Assembly: GCA_019245115.1 (NCBI GenBank)
Contig: JAFARZ010000337.1
Coordinates: 1-41,089 of the forward strand
Reading direction: 5' to 3'
Length of the DNA stretch: 41,089 nt
Source: Streptosporangiaceae bacterium
GTDB lineage: Bacteria; Actinomycetota; Actinomycetes; Streptosporangiales; Streptosporangiaceae
The notes below the pieces were generated by a model. That model was not told the DNA's origin, did no database searches, and saw nothing but the letters and a program-made list of their open reading frames with translations. Of the stretch, positions 20,186 through 28,499 are shown one piece after another (position 1 is the first letter of the stretch; every line of letters starts with the position of its first letter). The position numbers were made by a program, and so were the translations under genes.

Positions 20186-21831
20186 AGCAGTTCCTCCGGG
20201 ACCTCGGCGAACCTGGCGCGCAGCAGTTCACCGAGGGCCTTGGCCTGCGGGTCGAACCTCGCGTTATAGGCGACGCCCTCCCCGAGCAGGCCGCGCACGA
20301 TCACGTTCACCGCGCGGAGGTTGGGCAGCACGTGCCGTTCCAGCTCCAGCCCGGCGGTCTCGGGCAGCAGCGAGCGCACCGTGTCCAGGGTCAGGAATCC
20401 GGCGAGCCACGGCCACGCACGGTCGTCCCTCACCCAGACCCCGAGGTTGGCATCGCCACCCTTGTCCCCGCTGCGTGCGCCGATGATCCGGCCCAGCGGT
20501 ACCCGGCGGGCGGGACCATGCCCGTCGGCGGCGACAACCGGCTCCGGTACCGGAATCAGTGGGGTGGTCACCGGCACCGCCGGAATCTCGACGCGGCGGC
20601 CATCCGGAAGGACCGCGACGTGCGTGACGTCGGCGGCGGGGACCGTTATCGCGCGGAACACCCCGTATGGTGCCGCGGCCGCGGGCGGCGCGGTGAGGTG
20701 GAAGCCGGGGTAGCTGCCGAGGGCGAGATGGACGGCGGCGTCGGAGAAGCGGCGGCCGGCCGAGTCGGGGTCCTTGGCGCGGAACGTGCCGTGCAGCAGG
20801 GCGCTCGCGGTCTCGGTGGTGGGGGCGTCCTCGTGGTCGGTCCGGGCGAGGGTCCATTCGGTGTCTTCGGGCATCTGCCGCCGGACCAGGTCGGCCTTGG
20901 CCTCGATGTCGAGGCCGGTAAGGACGAACGTGACTTCGTTGCGGTAGCCGCCGATCGCGTTGACGCCGGCCTTCAGCGTGTCCGGCGGGGGCTCACCGCG
21001 GACGCCGGTGATCCGGACCCGGTCCTTGCCGTCCTGCGCGAGCTGGATGGAGTCGAGCCGCAGCACGGCGTCGGGGCCGGCGTAGCGGGCGCCGCCCACC
21101 TCGTAGAGAAGCTGGGCGGTGACCGTGCCTACCGTCACCGCGCCGCCGGAGCCCGCTGGTTTGGTGATGACGCAGGATCCGTCTTCACCGACCTCGGCGA
21201 TCGGGAAGCCTGGGTGGGTGAGGTTCCCGATGGTGCGGAAGAAGGCGTAGTTGCCGCCAGTCGCCTGGGTGCCGCATTCGATGACGTGGCCGGCGGCCAT
21301 CGCGCCGGCGATCGCATCGAGGTCGGCCGGCGTCCAGCCGTAGTGAGCCACGGCCGGGCCGACGGTGAGGGACGCGTCGGTCACCCGGCCGGTGACGACG
21401 ACGTCCGCGCCCTGTCTCAGGCACTCGGCTATGCCGAAAGCACCCAGATAGGCGTTGACGGCCAGGGCGTCGGACAGGCCGAGCTCCGCTCTCCGGGGAA
21501 GCAGGTCGTCGCCCTCCACGTAGCCGATCCTGGTGGCTGGGCTCAGTTCCCGGAGGCGGGCGGCGAGCCCGGCGGGGTTGAGACCGCCGGCGTTGACGAC
21601 CAGGCGCACGTTTCGCTGGGTGGCGAGGCCGATGCAGTCCTCGAACTGGGCGACGAAGGTGCGGGCATAGCCCAGGGACGGGTCCCGGGCCTTGTCGCGC
21701 GCGAGTATGAGCATGGTCAGCTCGGCCAGGTAGTCGCCGGTGATCACGTCGAGGTCCGCGGTTTCGAGCAGTTCGCGGAAGGCTTCCGGCCGGTCGCCGT
21801 AGAACCCGGAGGCGTTGCCGATGCGGATCAC
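20182..21831 (-). CDS. AtuA-family protein (DUF1446, acyclic terpene utilisation)
   Basis: About 549 residues. The N-terminal DUF1446 domain shows IRIGNASGFYGDRPEAF, GDYLAELTMLIL, VVNAGGLNPAGLA, GADVVVTGRVTDASL and HVIECGTQATGGNYAFF. A C-terminal part (from about 450) has IIGARSGDKGGDANLGVW, as in AtuA proteins. The exact reaction is unknown; family members sit with geranyl-CoA or related carboxylases and are required for acyclic terpene use in Pseudomonas. I chose the GTG at 21831, just before IRIGNASG, preceded by AGCAGG. A TTG at 21867 is in frame but lies in the hairpin. It is the first gene of the operon, divergent from the TetR gene, and overlaps the next gene by four bases. Confidence 0.85.
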   Translation of the reverse strand: MIRIGNASGFYGDRPEAFRELLETADLDVITGDYLAELTMLILARDKARDPSLGYARTFVAQFEDCIGLATQRNVRLVVNAGGLNPAGLAARLRELSPATRIGYVEGDDLLPRRAELGLSDALAVNAYLGAFGIAECLRQGADVVVTGRVTDASLTVGPAVAHYGWTPADLDAIAGAMAAGHVIECGTQATGGNYAFFRTIGNLTHPGFPIAEVGEDGSCVITKPAGSGGAVTVGTVTAQLLYEVGGARYAGPDAVLRLDSIQLAQDGKDRVRITGVRGEPPPDTLKAGVNAIGGYRNEVTFVLTGLDIEAKADLVRRQMPEDTEWTLARTDHEDAPTTETASALLHGTFRAKDPDSAGRRFSDAAVHLALGSYPGFHLTAPPAAAAPYGVFRAITVPAADVTHVAVLPDGRRVEIPAVPVTTPLIPVPEPVVAADGHGPARRVPLGRIIGARSGDKGGDANLGVWVRDDRAWPWLAGFLTLDTVRSLLPETAGLELERHVLPNLRAVNVIVRGLLGEGVAYNARFDPQAKALGELLRARFAEVPEELL

Positions 21832-21860
21832 CCTGCTGAGTATGTGCCTGCACCGTCGCA

Positions 21861-21887
21861 AAAACAAGCGGCGCTGCCGCTTTTTTT
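21861..21887. promoter_or_regulatory. Palindrome with T-runs in the TetR/atuA divergent gap
   Basis: AAGCGGC (21866-21872) and GCCGCTT (21876-21882) pair around a 3-base loop. Beyond one mismatch AAAA (21861-21864) also pairs with TTTT (21884-21887). The shape is that of an intrinsic terminator on either strand, but it lies between two divergent starts where no transcript needs ending. It could be the operator of the TetR repressor or an attenuator in the leader of the catabolic operon. Confidence 0.55.
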
Positions 21888-21897
21888 GTGGTCATGA

Positions 21898-22527
21898 GTG
21901 CGTCACGATGGATCGGTGTATCCGACCGTCCGCGAGCCGAAGCAAGATCGCAGCCGGGCCACGCGCGAACGCCTTCTGGAGGCGGCGGTGGCGTCGCTCG
22001 CCGAGTCCGGCTGGACCCGGACGACGGTGGCGACGGTGGCCGCGCGGGCCGGAGTCTCCCGGGGCGCCGCCCAGCACCACTTCCCCACGCGCGGAGATCT
22101 CGTCATGGCCGCGCTGAAGCACATGACCAAGGTGCGGCTCGCCGGGCTGCGCACCGGCCAGGCGGTGCCTCCCGAGGGATCCGACCGGACCCGCTGGGCG
22201 CTGGACCAGCTCGTCGGCCTGTACACCGGCACGCTGTTCACCGCCGCGCTGCATGTGTGGACCGAAGCCGCCGTGGATGCCGGACTGCGGGCCCAGGTGA
22301 TCCCGCTTGAACGCACGCTGGCCTGGGCGGCCTACCGCCTCGCGGTGGCCCTGCTCGACGTCGACGGCGAGGACCCGCGCGTCCGGGCCATCGTGTCGGG
22401 AACCCTCGATCTCGCGCGCGGCCTCGGCCTGGCCAACGTGCTCACCGACGATGCCATGCGGCGTTCGCGGGTGCTCGACGCCTGGGCGGAACAGCTCGAT
22501 CAAGCCCTGGCCCGCCTCCGCGACTAG
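21898..22527 (+). CDS. TetR-family transcriptional regulator
   Basis: 209 residues. The N-terminal domain (about 15-70) has RERLLEAAVASLAESGWTR, TTVATVAARAGVSRGAAQ and HHFPTRGDLVMAAL, the typical TetR helix-turn-helix. The rest is a helical ligand-binding domain (LVGLYTGTLFTAALHVWTEAA). It is divergent from the AtuA/carboxylase operon with a 66-base gap that holds a strong palindrome. It is therefore probably the local repressor, released by an acyl-CoA or free acid of the pathway; this is inference from position. A GTG at 21898 is used; a second GTG at 21916 is equally possible, neither having a clear ribosome-binding site. Confidence 0.88.
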   Translation: MRHDGSVYPTVREPKQDRSRATRERLLEAAVASLAESGWTRTTVATVAARAGVSRGAAQHHFPTRGDLVMAALKHMTKVRLAGLRTGQAVPPEGSDRTRWALDQLVGLYTGTLFTAALHVWTEAAVDAGLRAQVIPLERTLAWAAYRLAVALLDVDGEDPRVRAIVSGTLDLARGLGLANVLTDDAMRRSRVLDAWAEQLDQALARLRD

Positions 22528-22549
22528 GCCTGCGCTATGGAACTGCCTC

Positions 22550-22576
22550 TTGACCGAATTGTTTGGAAAGTATACG
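22550..22576 (+). promoter_or_regulatory. Possible promoter of the exo-glucosaminidase gene
   Basis: TTGACC (22550-22555) is followed after 15 bases by TATACG (22571-22576), in a locally AT-richer stretch 60-85 bases before the ATG. The spacing is short, so a shifted -10 (TACGAA at 22573) is an alternative. Confidence 0.35.
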
Positions 22577-22635
22577 AACTAATGGGGGGTCAGTTTGTCG
22601 TAGCGGCACGGTGTTGTTGGACGGAAGGGCTGACC

Positions 22636-25530
22636 ATGAGAAGCGGACAGGGCCGTTCGGTTGCCATAGCTATCGCGTTGATCTCGCTCACGGCCGGGCT
22701 CCTGGCCGTACCGGCCACGGCCACCGTGGCCAGCCCCGCCGCTCCCGCGGCCGCCCCGGGCGCCGTGACCGACCTGGGCGCGGGCGGCTGGGAGGTGCAG
22801 AGCAGCGCCGTGGCCACCCAGAGCGGCGCGCAGATCTCCACCCCCGGCTTCGACACCAGCGCCTGGCTGCCGGTCAGGAACGACGACGCGGGCGCGCCGG
22901 GAACGGAGATCGAGGCCCTGGCGCAGAACGGCAAGTGTCCTGGGGACACCGCACTCCAGCCGGTCAACCAGAACGCGGACGGCCCCGGCAGCATCTTCTT
23001 CGCCAGCAACCTGCGTAGCTGCTATGGATACATGACCACGATCGGCCCGGACACCGTGGCGGAGTTCGACGTGCCGTGGTGGTGGCGCACCGACTTCACC
23101 CCCAGCCTGGCGGCCGGGCAGACCGCCACGCTGATCCTCAACGGCGTGATCGGCTCGGCGAACGTCTGGGTCAACGGCCACCAGGTGGCGACGTCCGCCA
23201 CCACAACTGGCGCCTACACCAGGTTCACCTTCAACATCACCGGGCTCACGACGTCTGGTACCAACTCGCTCGCCATCGAGGTGAACCCGAACGATCCGAC
23301 CAAGATGTTCACGCTCGATGACGTGGACTGGAACCAGATCCCGCCGGACAACAACACCGGCATCCAGTTCCCGGTCCAGCTCCAGGTCGACGGATCGCTG
23401 TCCGACACCAACGCCAGGGTAGTGGAGAACAACGCGGCGGACCTGAGCAGTTCCGCGCTGACCGTCAAGACCGACATCACCAACAACACCGCCGCGTCGC
23501 AGTCCGGCACGGTGACCGCCACGATCACCCCGCCCGGCGGAAGCACCCCGCTCACCGTCAGCCAGGACGTGACCGTCCCGGCGGACAGCACCCAGACGGT
23601 GAGCTTCACCCCCGCCTCGTTCGCAAGCCTCACCATTAGTCACCCGCAGATCTGGTGGCCCTATCAGCTCGGCGGCCAGCCGCTCTACACGCTGACCACC
23701 CAGGTGTCGCAGAACGGCACGACCCTGAACAGCACGAGCGGGACGTTCGGCATCAGGACCGTGACCTCCTACCTGACCAGCGGAACCTCAGCGGGCGCCC
23801 CGAACGGCGTGCGCGCGTTCAAGATCAACGGCGTGCCGATCGTGATCCGCGGCGGCGGTTTCTCGCCGAACCTGCTGCTGCACTACTCCGCGGCCGACAT
23901 CGCCCGGCAGGTCGCGCTGATGAAGAACATGGGCCTCAACACCATCAGGCTGGAGGGGCACCTGATGCCCGCGGACTTCTACCAGCAGATGGACCAGGCC
24001 GGGATCCTGGTCAACGCCGGGTTCCAGTGCTGCGACGCCTGGGAACTGCAAAGCAGCGGGCTGACCACGGCGGCCGATTACACGATCATGCAGAACTCGG
24101 CGGTGGCGATCGGGCAGACCCTGCGCAGCCACCCGAGCGTCTTCAGCTTCCAGTGGAGCGATCAGCCGCCGCTCGCGCAGCAGGAGTCGGTCACGCTGAC
24201 CGCGTTCGCCCAGCAGGACTTCGACGTGCCGGTGATCTCCTCGGCCGAGTACAACTCCAGCCCGCAGCTCGGTGTCTCCGGGGAGAAGGAGGGTCCCTAC
24301 GACTGGGTGCCCCCCAACTACTGGTACGACACGACGCACTTCGACAGCAACGATTCGACGCAGACCAACGCCGGCGGCTCATGGGGATATGACAGCGAGC
24401 AGAGCGCGGGAGACACGATCCCCACGCTTGATTCGCTCAACCGGTTCATGTCGGCGAGCGACCTGTCCAACCTGTGGCAGCAGCCCAGCTTCAACCAGTA
24501 CCACCTCAACTACGAGAACTCGTGCAGCCTGAACTACACGTTCGGCACGGCCTGCAAGTTCGACGCGGCGATGAACGCCCGGTACGGCAAGCCGACGAGC
24601 CTGGCTTCATACGTGGAGGAAGCCCAGGCCCAGGACTACGAGAACACCCGCGCCCAGTTCGAGGCGTTCCTCGACCACTCGGCCGGCACCCCGGTCCCGT
24701 CCACCGGGACCATCTACTGGCAGATGAACAAGGGCTGGCCGAGCCTGCTGTGGAACCTGTACGGCAGCGACGGCGATCAGGCCGGCAGCTACTTCGGCGC
24801 GCAGGAGGCGAACCGGTCGCTGCACGCGCTGTACACGCTGGACAACGGCAGCGTCACGCTGGACAACCTCGGCTCGGTCAGCCAGTCCGGCCTGTCGGTC
24901 GAAGCCCGGGTGTTCAGCCTCGCCGGGAAGCTGCTCGACGACCAGACGGCTAGCAACATCACGCTGGCCAGCCAGCAGGTGCGCGACAAGGTCCTCACAC
25001 CCAAGGTGCCCACCGCGGGAATCAGCCCGGTCCAGGTGTACTTCGTGGAGCTGCGGCTCAGCCAGAACGGGACGATGGTCGATCGCAACGTCTACTGGCT
25101 GTCCACCCAGACCGACGCCACGAACTGGAAGAAGACGCTGGGCAGCCCGGCCGGAGTGATCTCCAGGTACGCTAGTCTCCAGGCGCTTAGGACGCTGCCG
25201 CAGGCGGCTGTGACGGCGACGGCCAGCACAGTTTCGCAGGCCGGCCCGGGCGGCGCGGATCGGGCCACCACGGTCACGATCACCAACAATTCCCCGGACG
25301 TCCTGTTCCTGCTCCGCGCCGACGTCCGGCGCGGCACGGCCAGCGGCGCGGAACTGCCCGGCGACAACGAACTCCAGTCCTCGACGTGGCAGGACAACGA
25401 CATCACGCTGTTCCCAGGCGAGTCGCAGACCATAACCGCGACCTACGACTCAGCCGACCTGCAGGGCGCCAACCCGGTGATCAGCGTGTCCGGCTGGAAC
25501 GTCCCTCAGATCGACATCCCGGCGGGCTGA
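22636..25530 (+). CDS. csxA: Secreted exo-beta-D-glucosaminidase, GH2 (CsxA type)
   Basis: 964 residues; the ATG has GAAGGG 7 bases upstream. A Sec signal peptide (about 1-33, AIALISLTAGLLAVPATATVA) is followed by a jelly-roll GH2 sugar-binding domain (WWWRTDFTPSL, VWVNGHQVATS), an Ig-like domain and the catalytic barrel. D509 (in FQWSDQPP) and E588 (in GYDSEQSAG) match, by motif, the acid/base Asp and nucleophile Glu reported for Amycolatopsis CsxA. GPYDWVPPNYWYD and RNVYWLSTQTD are also shared. The enzyme would release glucosamine from the non-reducing end of chitosan outside the cell. No chitosanase or GlcN transporter is adjacent. It follows the TetR gene by 108 bases but is probably transcribed separately. 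Confidence 0.85.
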   Translation: MRSGQGRSVAIAIALISLTAGLLAVPATATVASPAAPAAAPGAVTDLGAGGWEVQSSAVATQSGAQISTPGFDTSAWLPVRNDDAGAPGTEIEALAQNGKCPGDTALQPVNQNADGPGSIFFASNLRSCYGYMTTIGPDTVAEFDVPWWWRTDFTPSLAAGQTATLILNGVIGSANVWVNGHQVATSATTTGAYTRFTFNITGLTTSGTNSLAIEVNPNDPTKMFTLDDVDWNQIPPDNNTGIQFPVQLQVDGSLSDTNARVVENNAADLSSSALTVKTDITNNTAASQSGTVTATITPPGGSTPLTVSQDVTVPADSTQTVSFTPASFASLTISHPQIWWPYQLGGQPLYTLTTQVSQNGTTLNSTSGTFGIRTVTSYLTSGTSAGAPNGVRAFKINGVPIVIRGGGFSPNLLLHYSAADIARQVALMKNMGLNTIRLEGHLMPADFYQQMDQAGILVNAGFQCCDAWELQSSGLTTAADYTIMQNSAVAIGQTLRSHPSVFSFQWSDQPPLAQQESVTLTAFAQQDFDVPVISSAEYNSSPQLGVSGEKEGPYDWVPPNYWYDTTHFDSNDSTQTNAGGSWGYDSEQSAGDTIPTLDSLNRFMSASDLSNLWQQPSFNQYHLNYENSCSLNYTFGTACKFDAAMNARYGKPTSLASYVEEAQAQDYENTRAQFEAFLDHSAGTPVPSTGTIYWQMNKGWPSLLWNLYGSDGDQAGSYFGAQEANRSLHALYTLDNGSVTLDNLGSVSQSGLSVEARVFSLAGKLLDDQTASNITLASQQVRDKVLTPKVPTAGISPVQVYFVELRLSQNGTMVDRNVYWLSTQTDATNWKKTLGSPAGVISRYASLQALRTLPQAAVTATASTVSQAGPGGADRATTVTITNNSPDVLFLLRADVRRGTASGAELPGDNELQSSTWQDNDITLFPGESQTITATYDSADLQGANPVISVSGWNVPQIDIPAG

Positions 25531-25535
25531 CGTGG

Positions 25536-25853
25536 TTAGTAGCCGCCGCCCGTTCCGCCCCCGCCGTGGTGGCCACCGACGTACTTGGCGACGAAGACCC
25601 AGTACCCGATCGCGAACAGCAGCGTGATGACGCCGATGATGATTCCGGCGAGGGCCAGGCCGTCGCCGTCTTCGCCTGTCTGCCTGATCCTGCTGCGGGC
25701 CCTGGCGCCGAGCCAGATTCCGGCTATCGATCCAAGGCCGCCGAGCGTGATGATCGAAAGCACCAGCGACCAGATCGCCATCCGGTTGGTGCGCCTAGGC
25801 TGGTATTGCGTGTACGCGGGTTCCGCACGTGTCCCGGTCTGAAGCCTGGACAT
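25536..25853 (-). CDS. DUF4190 small membrane protein
   Basis: 105 residues. A polar N-terminus (about 25 residues) leads to two hydrophobic segments, AIWSLVLSIITLGGLGSIAG and LALAGIIIGVITLLFAIGYW, with the Gly-rich ALAGIIIG typical of DUF4190, and ends in a Gly/His-rich tail (GGHHGGGGTGGG) that is probably disordered. The family function is unknown. It is convergent with the glucosaminidase gene, with only 5 bases between the stops, so the two genes must share or overlap terminators. Confidence 0.75.
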   Translation of the reverse strand: MSRLQTGTRAEPAYTQYQPRRTNRMAIWSLVLSIITLGGLGSIAGIWLGARARSRIRQTGEDGDGLALAGIIIGVITLLFAIGYWVFVAKYVGGHHGGGGTGGGY

Positions 25854-25956
25854 GATCTCTGTTCCTTTGTACTCGACTATGGTTCCTATTACTCATATCG
25901 GCTACCCCCCGCCTGCCTGTCCATGCGGTTTCCGCCAGAAAGCCCGCTGACCAGGG

Positions 25957-26910
25957 CTACCCGAGGCTGAGGAGGTCGCGGGCGAGGGTGGTGTGGGTGA
26001 CAAGGCCGTTCACCATGCCGCCCCGGATCGCCGCGCGGACCGCGGCGGACTTGGACACGCCATATGCCACGCCGATGACGGACGGGATCTGAGCCAGGAC
26101 CGGGCCGGGGGTTACGATCATGCGGCTGTCGAGCGCGGTGGACACCGGCTGGCCGTCCGAACCCAGGAAGACCCCGGCGCTTTCCGCGCATACCCCCAGT
26201 CGCGCGATGTCCGCCCGCTCCGCCGGGCTGCACGCGTCGTAGATGGTGGACAGGCCGGGTGCCCAGGCGCCCACCGCCACCATCGCTATCGTCACCGACG
26301 GGACCAGCGCGAGCGCGTCGGCCACGTCGGCCTGCCTGCGGATCGCGGCGGCCGTCGTCGCGCTGTCCACGATCATCGGCGCGTAGAAAACATGCGCGGT
26401 ACCGCCGCCGATCCGCGCCACCGAGCGCACCAGCTCAAGCAGGTCACGGCCATCGGGCGGCGGCACGGCACCGGTCAGCTGCACGATCGGACACGGCGGC
26501 ATACGGGTGAGCGCCGCGGTCAGCGCGCTGAGCGACCGTGCCCACGACAAGCCCAGCACATCGCCCGGCGTGATGATGTCCATCAGCGCCTGGCCCGCCG
26601 CCTCACCCAGGCGGCGGCGAAGCGCGACCTGGTCGGTATCCGGGAAGTCGTAGGCGAACGCGTACTTCAACCCGAACGCGGCGCACAGCTCGGCGGACAG
26701 GCCCACGTCGAGGGATCCGCCCGGTAGCGCGATCTCGATGCGGACCATGCCGGAGGCGCGTGCCGCCTCCAGGAGCCGGGCCACCCGGAACCGGCTGATG
26801 CCCAGGCGGTCGGCGATGTCGACTTTGGAGACGCCCTCGAGATAGAACTCCCGCGCCACCCGCGCGGCCAGGACGATCTCCGCGGGCCGGTTGGTAGAGA
26901 GAACGGCCAT
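25957..26910 (-). CDS. SorC-family sugar-responsive transcriptional regulator
   Basis: 317 residues. The N-terminal helix-turn-helix (about 15-60) reads EGVSKVDIADRLGISRFRVARLLEAA. The C-terminal sugar-phosphate-binding domain includes LGLSWARSLSAL, VQLTGAVPPP and later VYDACSP-like and GVCAESAGVFLG segments, and ends with GMVNGLVTH, as in SorC/DeoR-type regulators. It lies divergent from the polyol-type ABC operon with inverted-repeat operators in between, and so most likely controls that operon and itself in response to a sugar or sugar phosphate. Whether it represses or activates cannot be told. Confidence 0.9.
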   Translation of the reverse strand: MAVLSTNRPAEIVLAARVAREFYLEGVSKVDIADRLGISRFRVARLLEAARASGMVRIEIALPGGSLDVGLSAELCAAFGLKYAFAYDFPDTDQVALRRRLGEAAGQALMDIITPGDVLGLSWARSLSALTAALTRMPPCPIVQLTGAVPPPDGRDLLELVRSVARIGGGTAHVFYAPMIVDSATTAAAIRRQADVADALALVPSVTIAMVAVGAWAPGLSTIYDACSPAERADIARLGVCAESAGVFLGSDGQPVSTALDSRMIVTPGPVLAQIPSVIGVAYGVSKSAAVRAAIRGGMVNGLVTHTTLARDLLSLG

Positions 26911-26945
26911 GTCTCCCCGTCGTCAGTGCCGCCAGAACCAGATTC

Positions 26946-26966
26946 CGCTCAAACGAGCGGGCTCAA
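26946..26966. promoter_or_regulatory. Putative SorC operator, site 1
   Basis: CGCTC-AAAC-GAGCG (26946-26959) is a perfect inverted repeat, and GAGC-GG-GCTC (26955-26964) overlaps it. The GCTCAA element is the same half-site as in site 2. It lies 36 bases upstream of the SorC start, so it suits autoregulation. Confidence 0.6.
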
Positions 26967-27033
26967 CTCATTTTCGCACTAACTCCTTGACTTTGCCTAG
27001 CTACGGATTCAGTGTGTTGATTATCCGCATGTT

Positions 27034-27060
27034 ATTTGAGCGATACCTGCTCAAATGAGC
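27034..27060. promoter_or_regulatory. Putative SorC operator, site 2, at the ABC-operon promoter
   Basis: ATTTGAGC (27034-27041) and GCTCAAAT (27049-27056) are exact 8-base arms around a 7-base spacer; the second arm continues as GCTCA-AA-TGAGC (27049-27060), itself a perfect palindrome. It ends 17 bases before the lipoprotein ATG. A weak promoter (TTGATT 27017-27022, GATACC about 27042) would overlap it. Confidence 0.65.
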
Positions 27061-27077
27061 GATGACGGGACGGTGTG

Positions 27078-28484
27078 ATGACTCGGCAGGGAGACACTGG
27101 ACCGGCGGCCGGAGGCCCAGGCCAATCCAGCACGGTATCCCGGCGGGCGTTCCTCGCCGGAACGGCGGGCACCGCGGCGCTCGCGCTCACCGGCTGCGCG
27201 ACCGGCGCGGACAAGCTGTTCTCCGGCGGCAGCTCAGGGAAAACGGTGACGGTCGCGATCGTCTCCAACTCGCAGATGCAGGACGCGATCAGCCTGTCGT
27301 ACCTGTTCGAGCGCGAGCACCCGGGCGTGAACATCAACTTCGTGTCGCTGCCGGAGAACGAGGCGCGCGCCAAGATCACCGCGGATGTGTCGACTCAGGG
27401 CGGTGAGTTCGACGTGGTGATGATCAGCAACTACGAGACGCCGATGTGGTCGGCCAACGGCTGGCTGGTGAACCTCCAGCCGTACATCGACGCCACACCT
27501 GGCTACGACGCCGGGGACTTCCTGCCCCAGCTCCGGGCGACCCTGTCGCACAACGGGAACCTGTACTCCGTCCCGTTCTACGGCGAGTCCTCGTTCCTCA
27601 TGTACCGCAAGGACCTGATGGACAAGGCCGGTATCACCATGCCGGCCCGGCCCACCTGGGACCAGGTACAGCAGATCGCCGCGGAAATGCACGCGAAGGG
27701 ATATGTCGGTATCTGCTTGCGCGGCGACCCCGGCTGGGGGGAGAACCTGGCGCCGATCAATACGGTGATCAACTCGTTCGGCGGCCGCTGGTTCAACCCG
27801 GCATGGCAGGCCCAGCTCACCAGCCGTGAGGTGACCCACGCGGTCAGCACCTACGTGTCGATGGTGCAGAAGTACGGTGAGCCGGGCGCCCCGTCGGCGG
27901 GCTTCTCCGAGTGCGCCACCCTGTACGGCCAGGGTGACGCGGCCATGTGGTACGACGCCACCTCGGCCGTGGGCGCCATCGAGGACCCGCAGAACAGCAA
28001 GGTGGTCGGCCGCAACGGCTATGCCTGGGCGCCCAGCCAGGACGGCCGCCCCTCCGGCTGGCTGTACACCTGGTCGCTGGCCATCCCCTCCACCTGCCCG
28101 CACAAGCAGGAGGCCTGGGATTTCATCGCCTGGATGACCTCCAAGTCCTATATCCAGACGGTGGGCAGCAAGCTGGGCTGGTCCCATGTCCCGCCGGGCA
28201 GCCGGTTCTCCAGCTACCAGATACCGGAATACAAGAAGCTGAGCGCGGTCTACGGACCGCTGACCCTTCAGTCGATCAACGCCACCAACACCGCGCACCC
28301 GACCGTCCAGCCGGTGCCCTACACCGGCATCCAGTTCCTGGACATCCCGGAGTTCCAGGATCTCGGCACCAACGTCAGCGAGCAGTTCAGCGCGGCCATC
28401 GCCGGCCAGCAGTCGGTGGCCTCCGCGCTCTCCCAGGCGCAGCTGTACGCGCAGGCCGTCGGTGACAGCTACCGGACCGCGTGA
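27078..28484 (+). CDS. ABC transporter sugar-binding lipoprotein (Tat-exported)
   Basis: 468 residues, family 1 extracellular solute-binding protein. The N-terminus has a twin-arginine motif (SRRAFLAG) and a lipobox (ALTGC, about residue 41), so it is exported folded and lipid-anchored. The mature part has MISNYETPMWSANGWLVNLQPY, SVPFYGESSFLMYRKDL and AWDFIAWMTS, typical of polyol/maltose-type binding proteins. I chose the second codon of GTG-ATG as start. The residues before the Tat motif (AAGGPGQSS) are encoded by copy C of the dispersed repeat. It is the first gene of the SorC-linked operon; the adjacent polyol-type dehydrogenase suggests a sugar alcohol as ligand. Confidence 0.9.
   Translation: MTRQGDTGPAAGGPGQSSTVSRRAFLAGTAGTAALALTGCATGADKLFSGGSSGKTVTVAIVSNSQMQDAISLSYLFEREHPGVNINFVSLPENEARAKITADVSTQGGEFDVVMISNYETPMWSANGWLVNLQPYIDATPGYDAGDFLPQLRATLSHNGNLYSVPFYGESSFLMYRKDLMDKAGITMPARPTWDQVQQIAAEMHAKGYVGICLRGDPGWGENLAPINTVINSFGGRWFNPAWQAQLTSREVTHAVSTYVSMVQKYGEPGAPSAGFSECATLYGQGDAAMWYDATSAVGAIEDPQNSKVVGRNGYAWAPSQDGRPSGWLYTWSLAIPSTCPHKQEAWDFIAWMTSKSYIQTVGSKLGWSHVPPGSRFSSYQIPEYKKLSAVYGPLTLQSINATNTAHPTVQPVPYTGIQFLDIPEFQDLGTNVSEQFSAAIAGQQSVASALSQAQLYAQAVGDSYRTA
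27105..27128. repeat. Dispersed short repeat, copy C
   Basis: 24 bases identical to the reverse complement of part of 16061-16088, and 23 of them to that of 1053-1075. On the + (coding) strand it begins GCGGCCGGAGGCC. It lies upstream of the Tat motif in the lipoprotein gene and encodes AAGGPGQS. Confidence 0.8.
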
Positions 28485-28499
28485 GGAACGGAGGTCACC

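Noticed and set aside
21832..21867. TTG at 21867 as the start of the AtuA-like gene
   Set aside because: It would place the first codons in the hairpin's flank and add a basic LRRCRHILSR stretch absent from the usual family N-terminus; the GTG at 21831 begins directly at IRIGNASG.
24610..24645. Possible fourth copy of the dispersed repeat (GCCCAGGCCCAGG)
   Set aside because: Only about 11 bases match and they are explained by Ala-Gln-Ala-Gln codons in the glucosaminidase.
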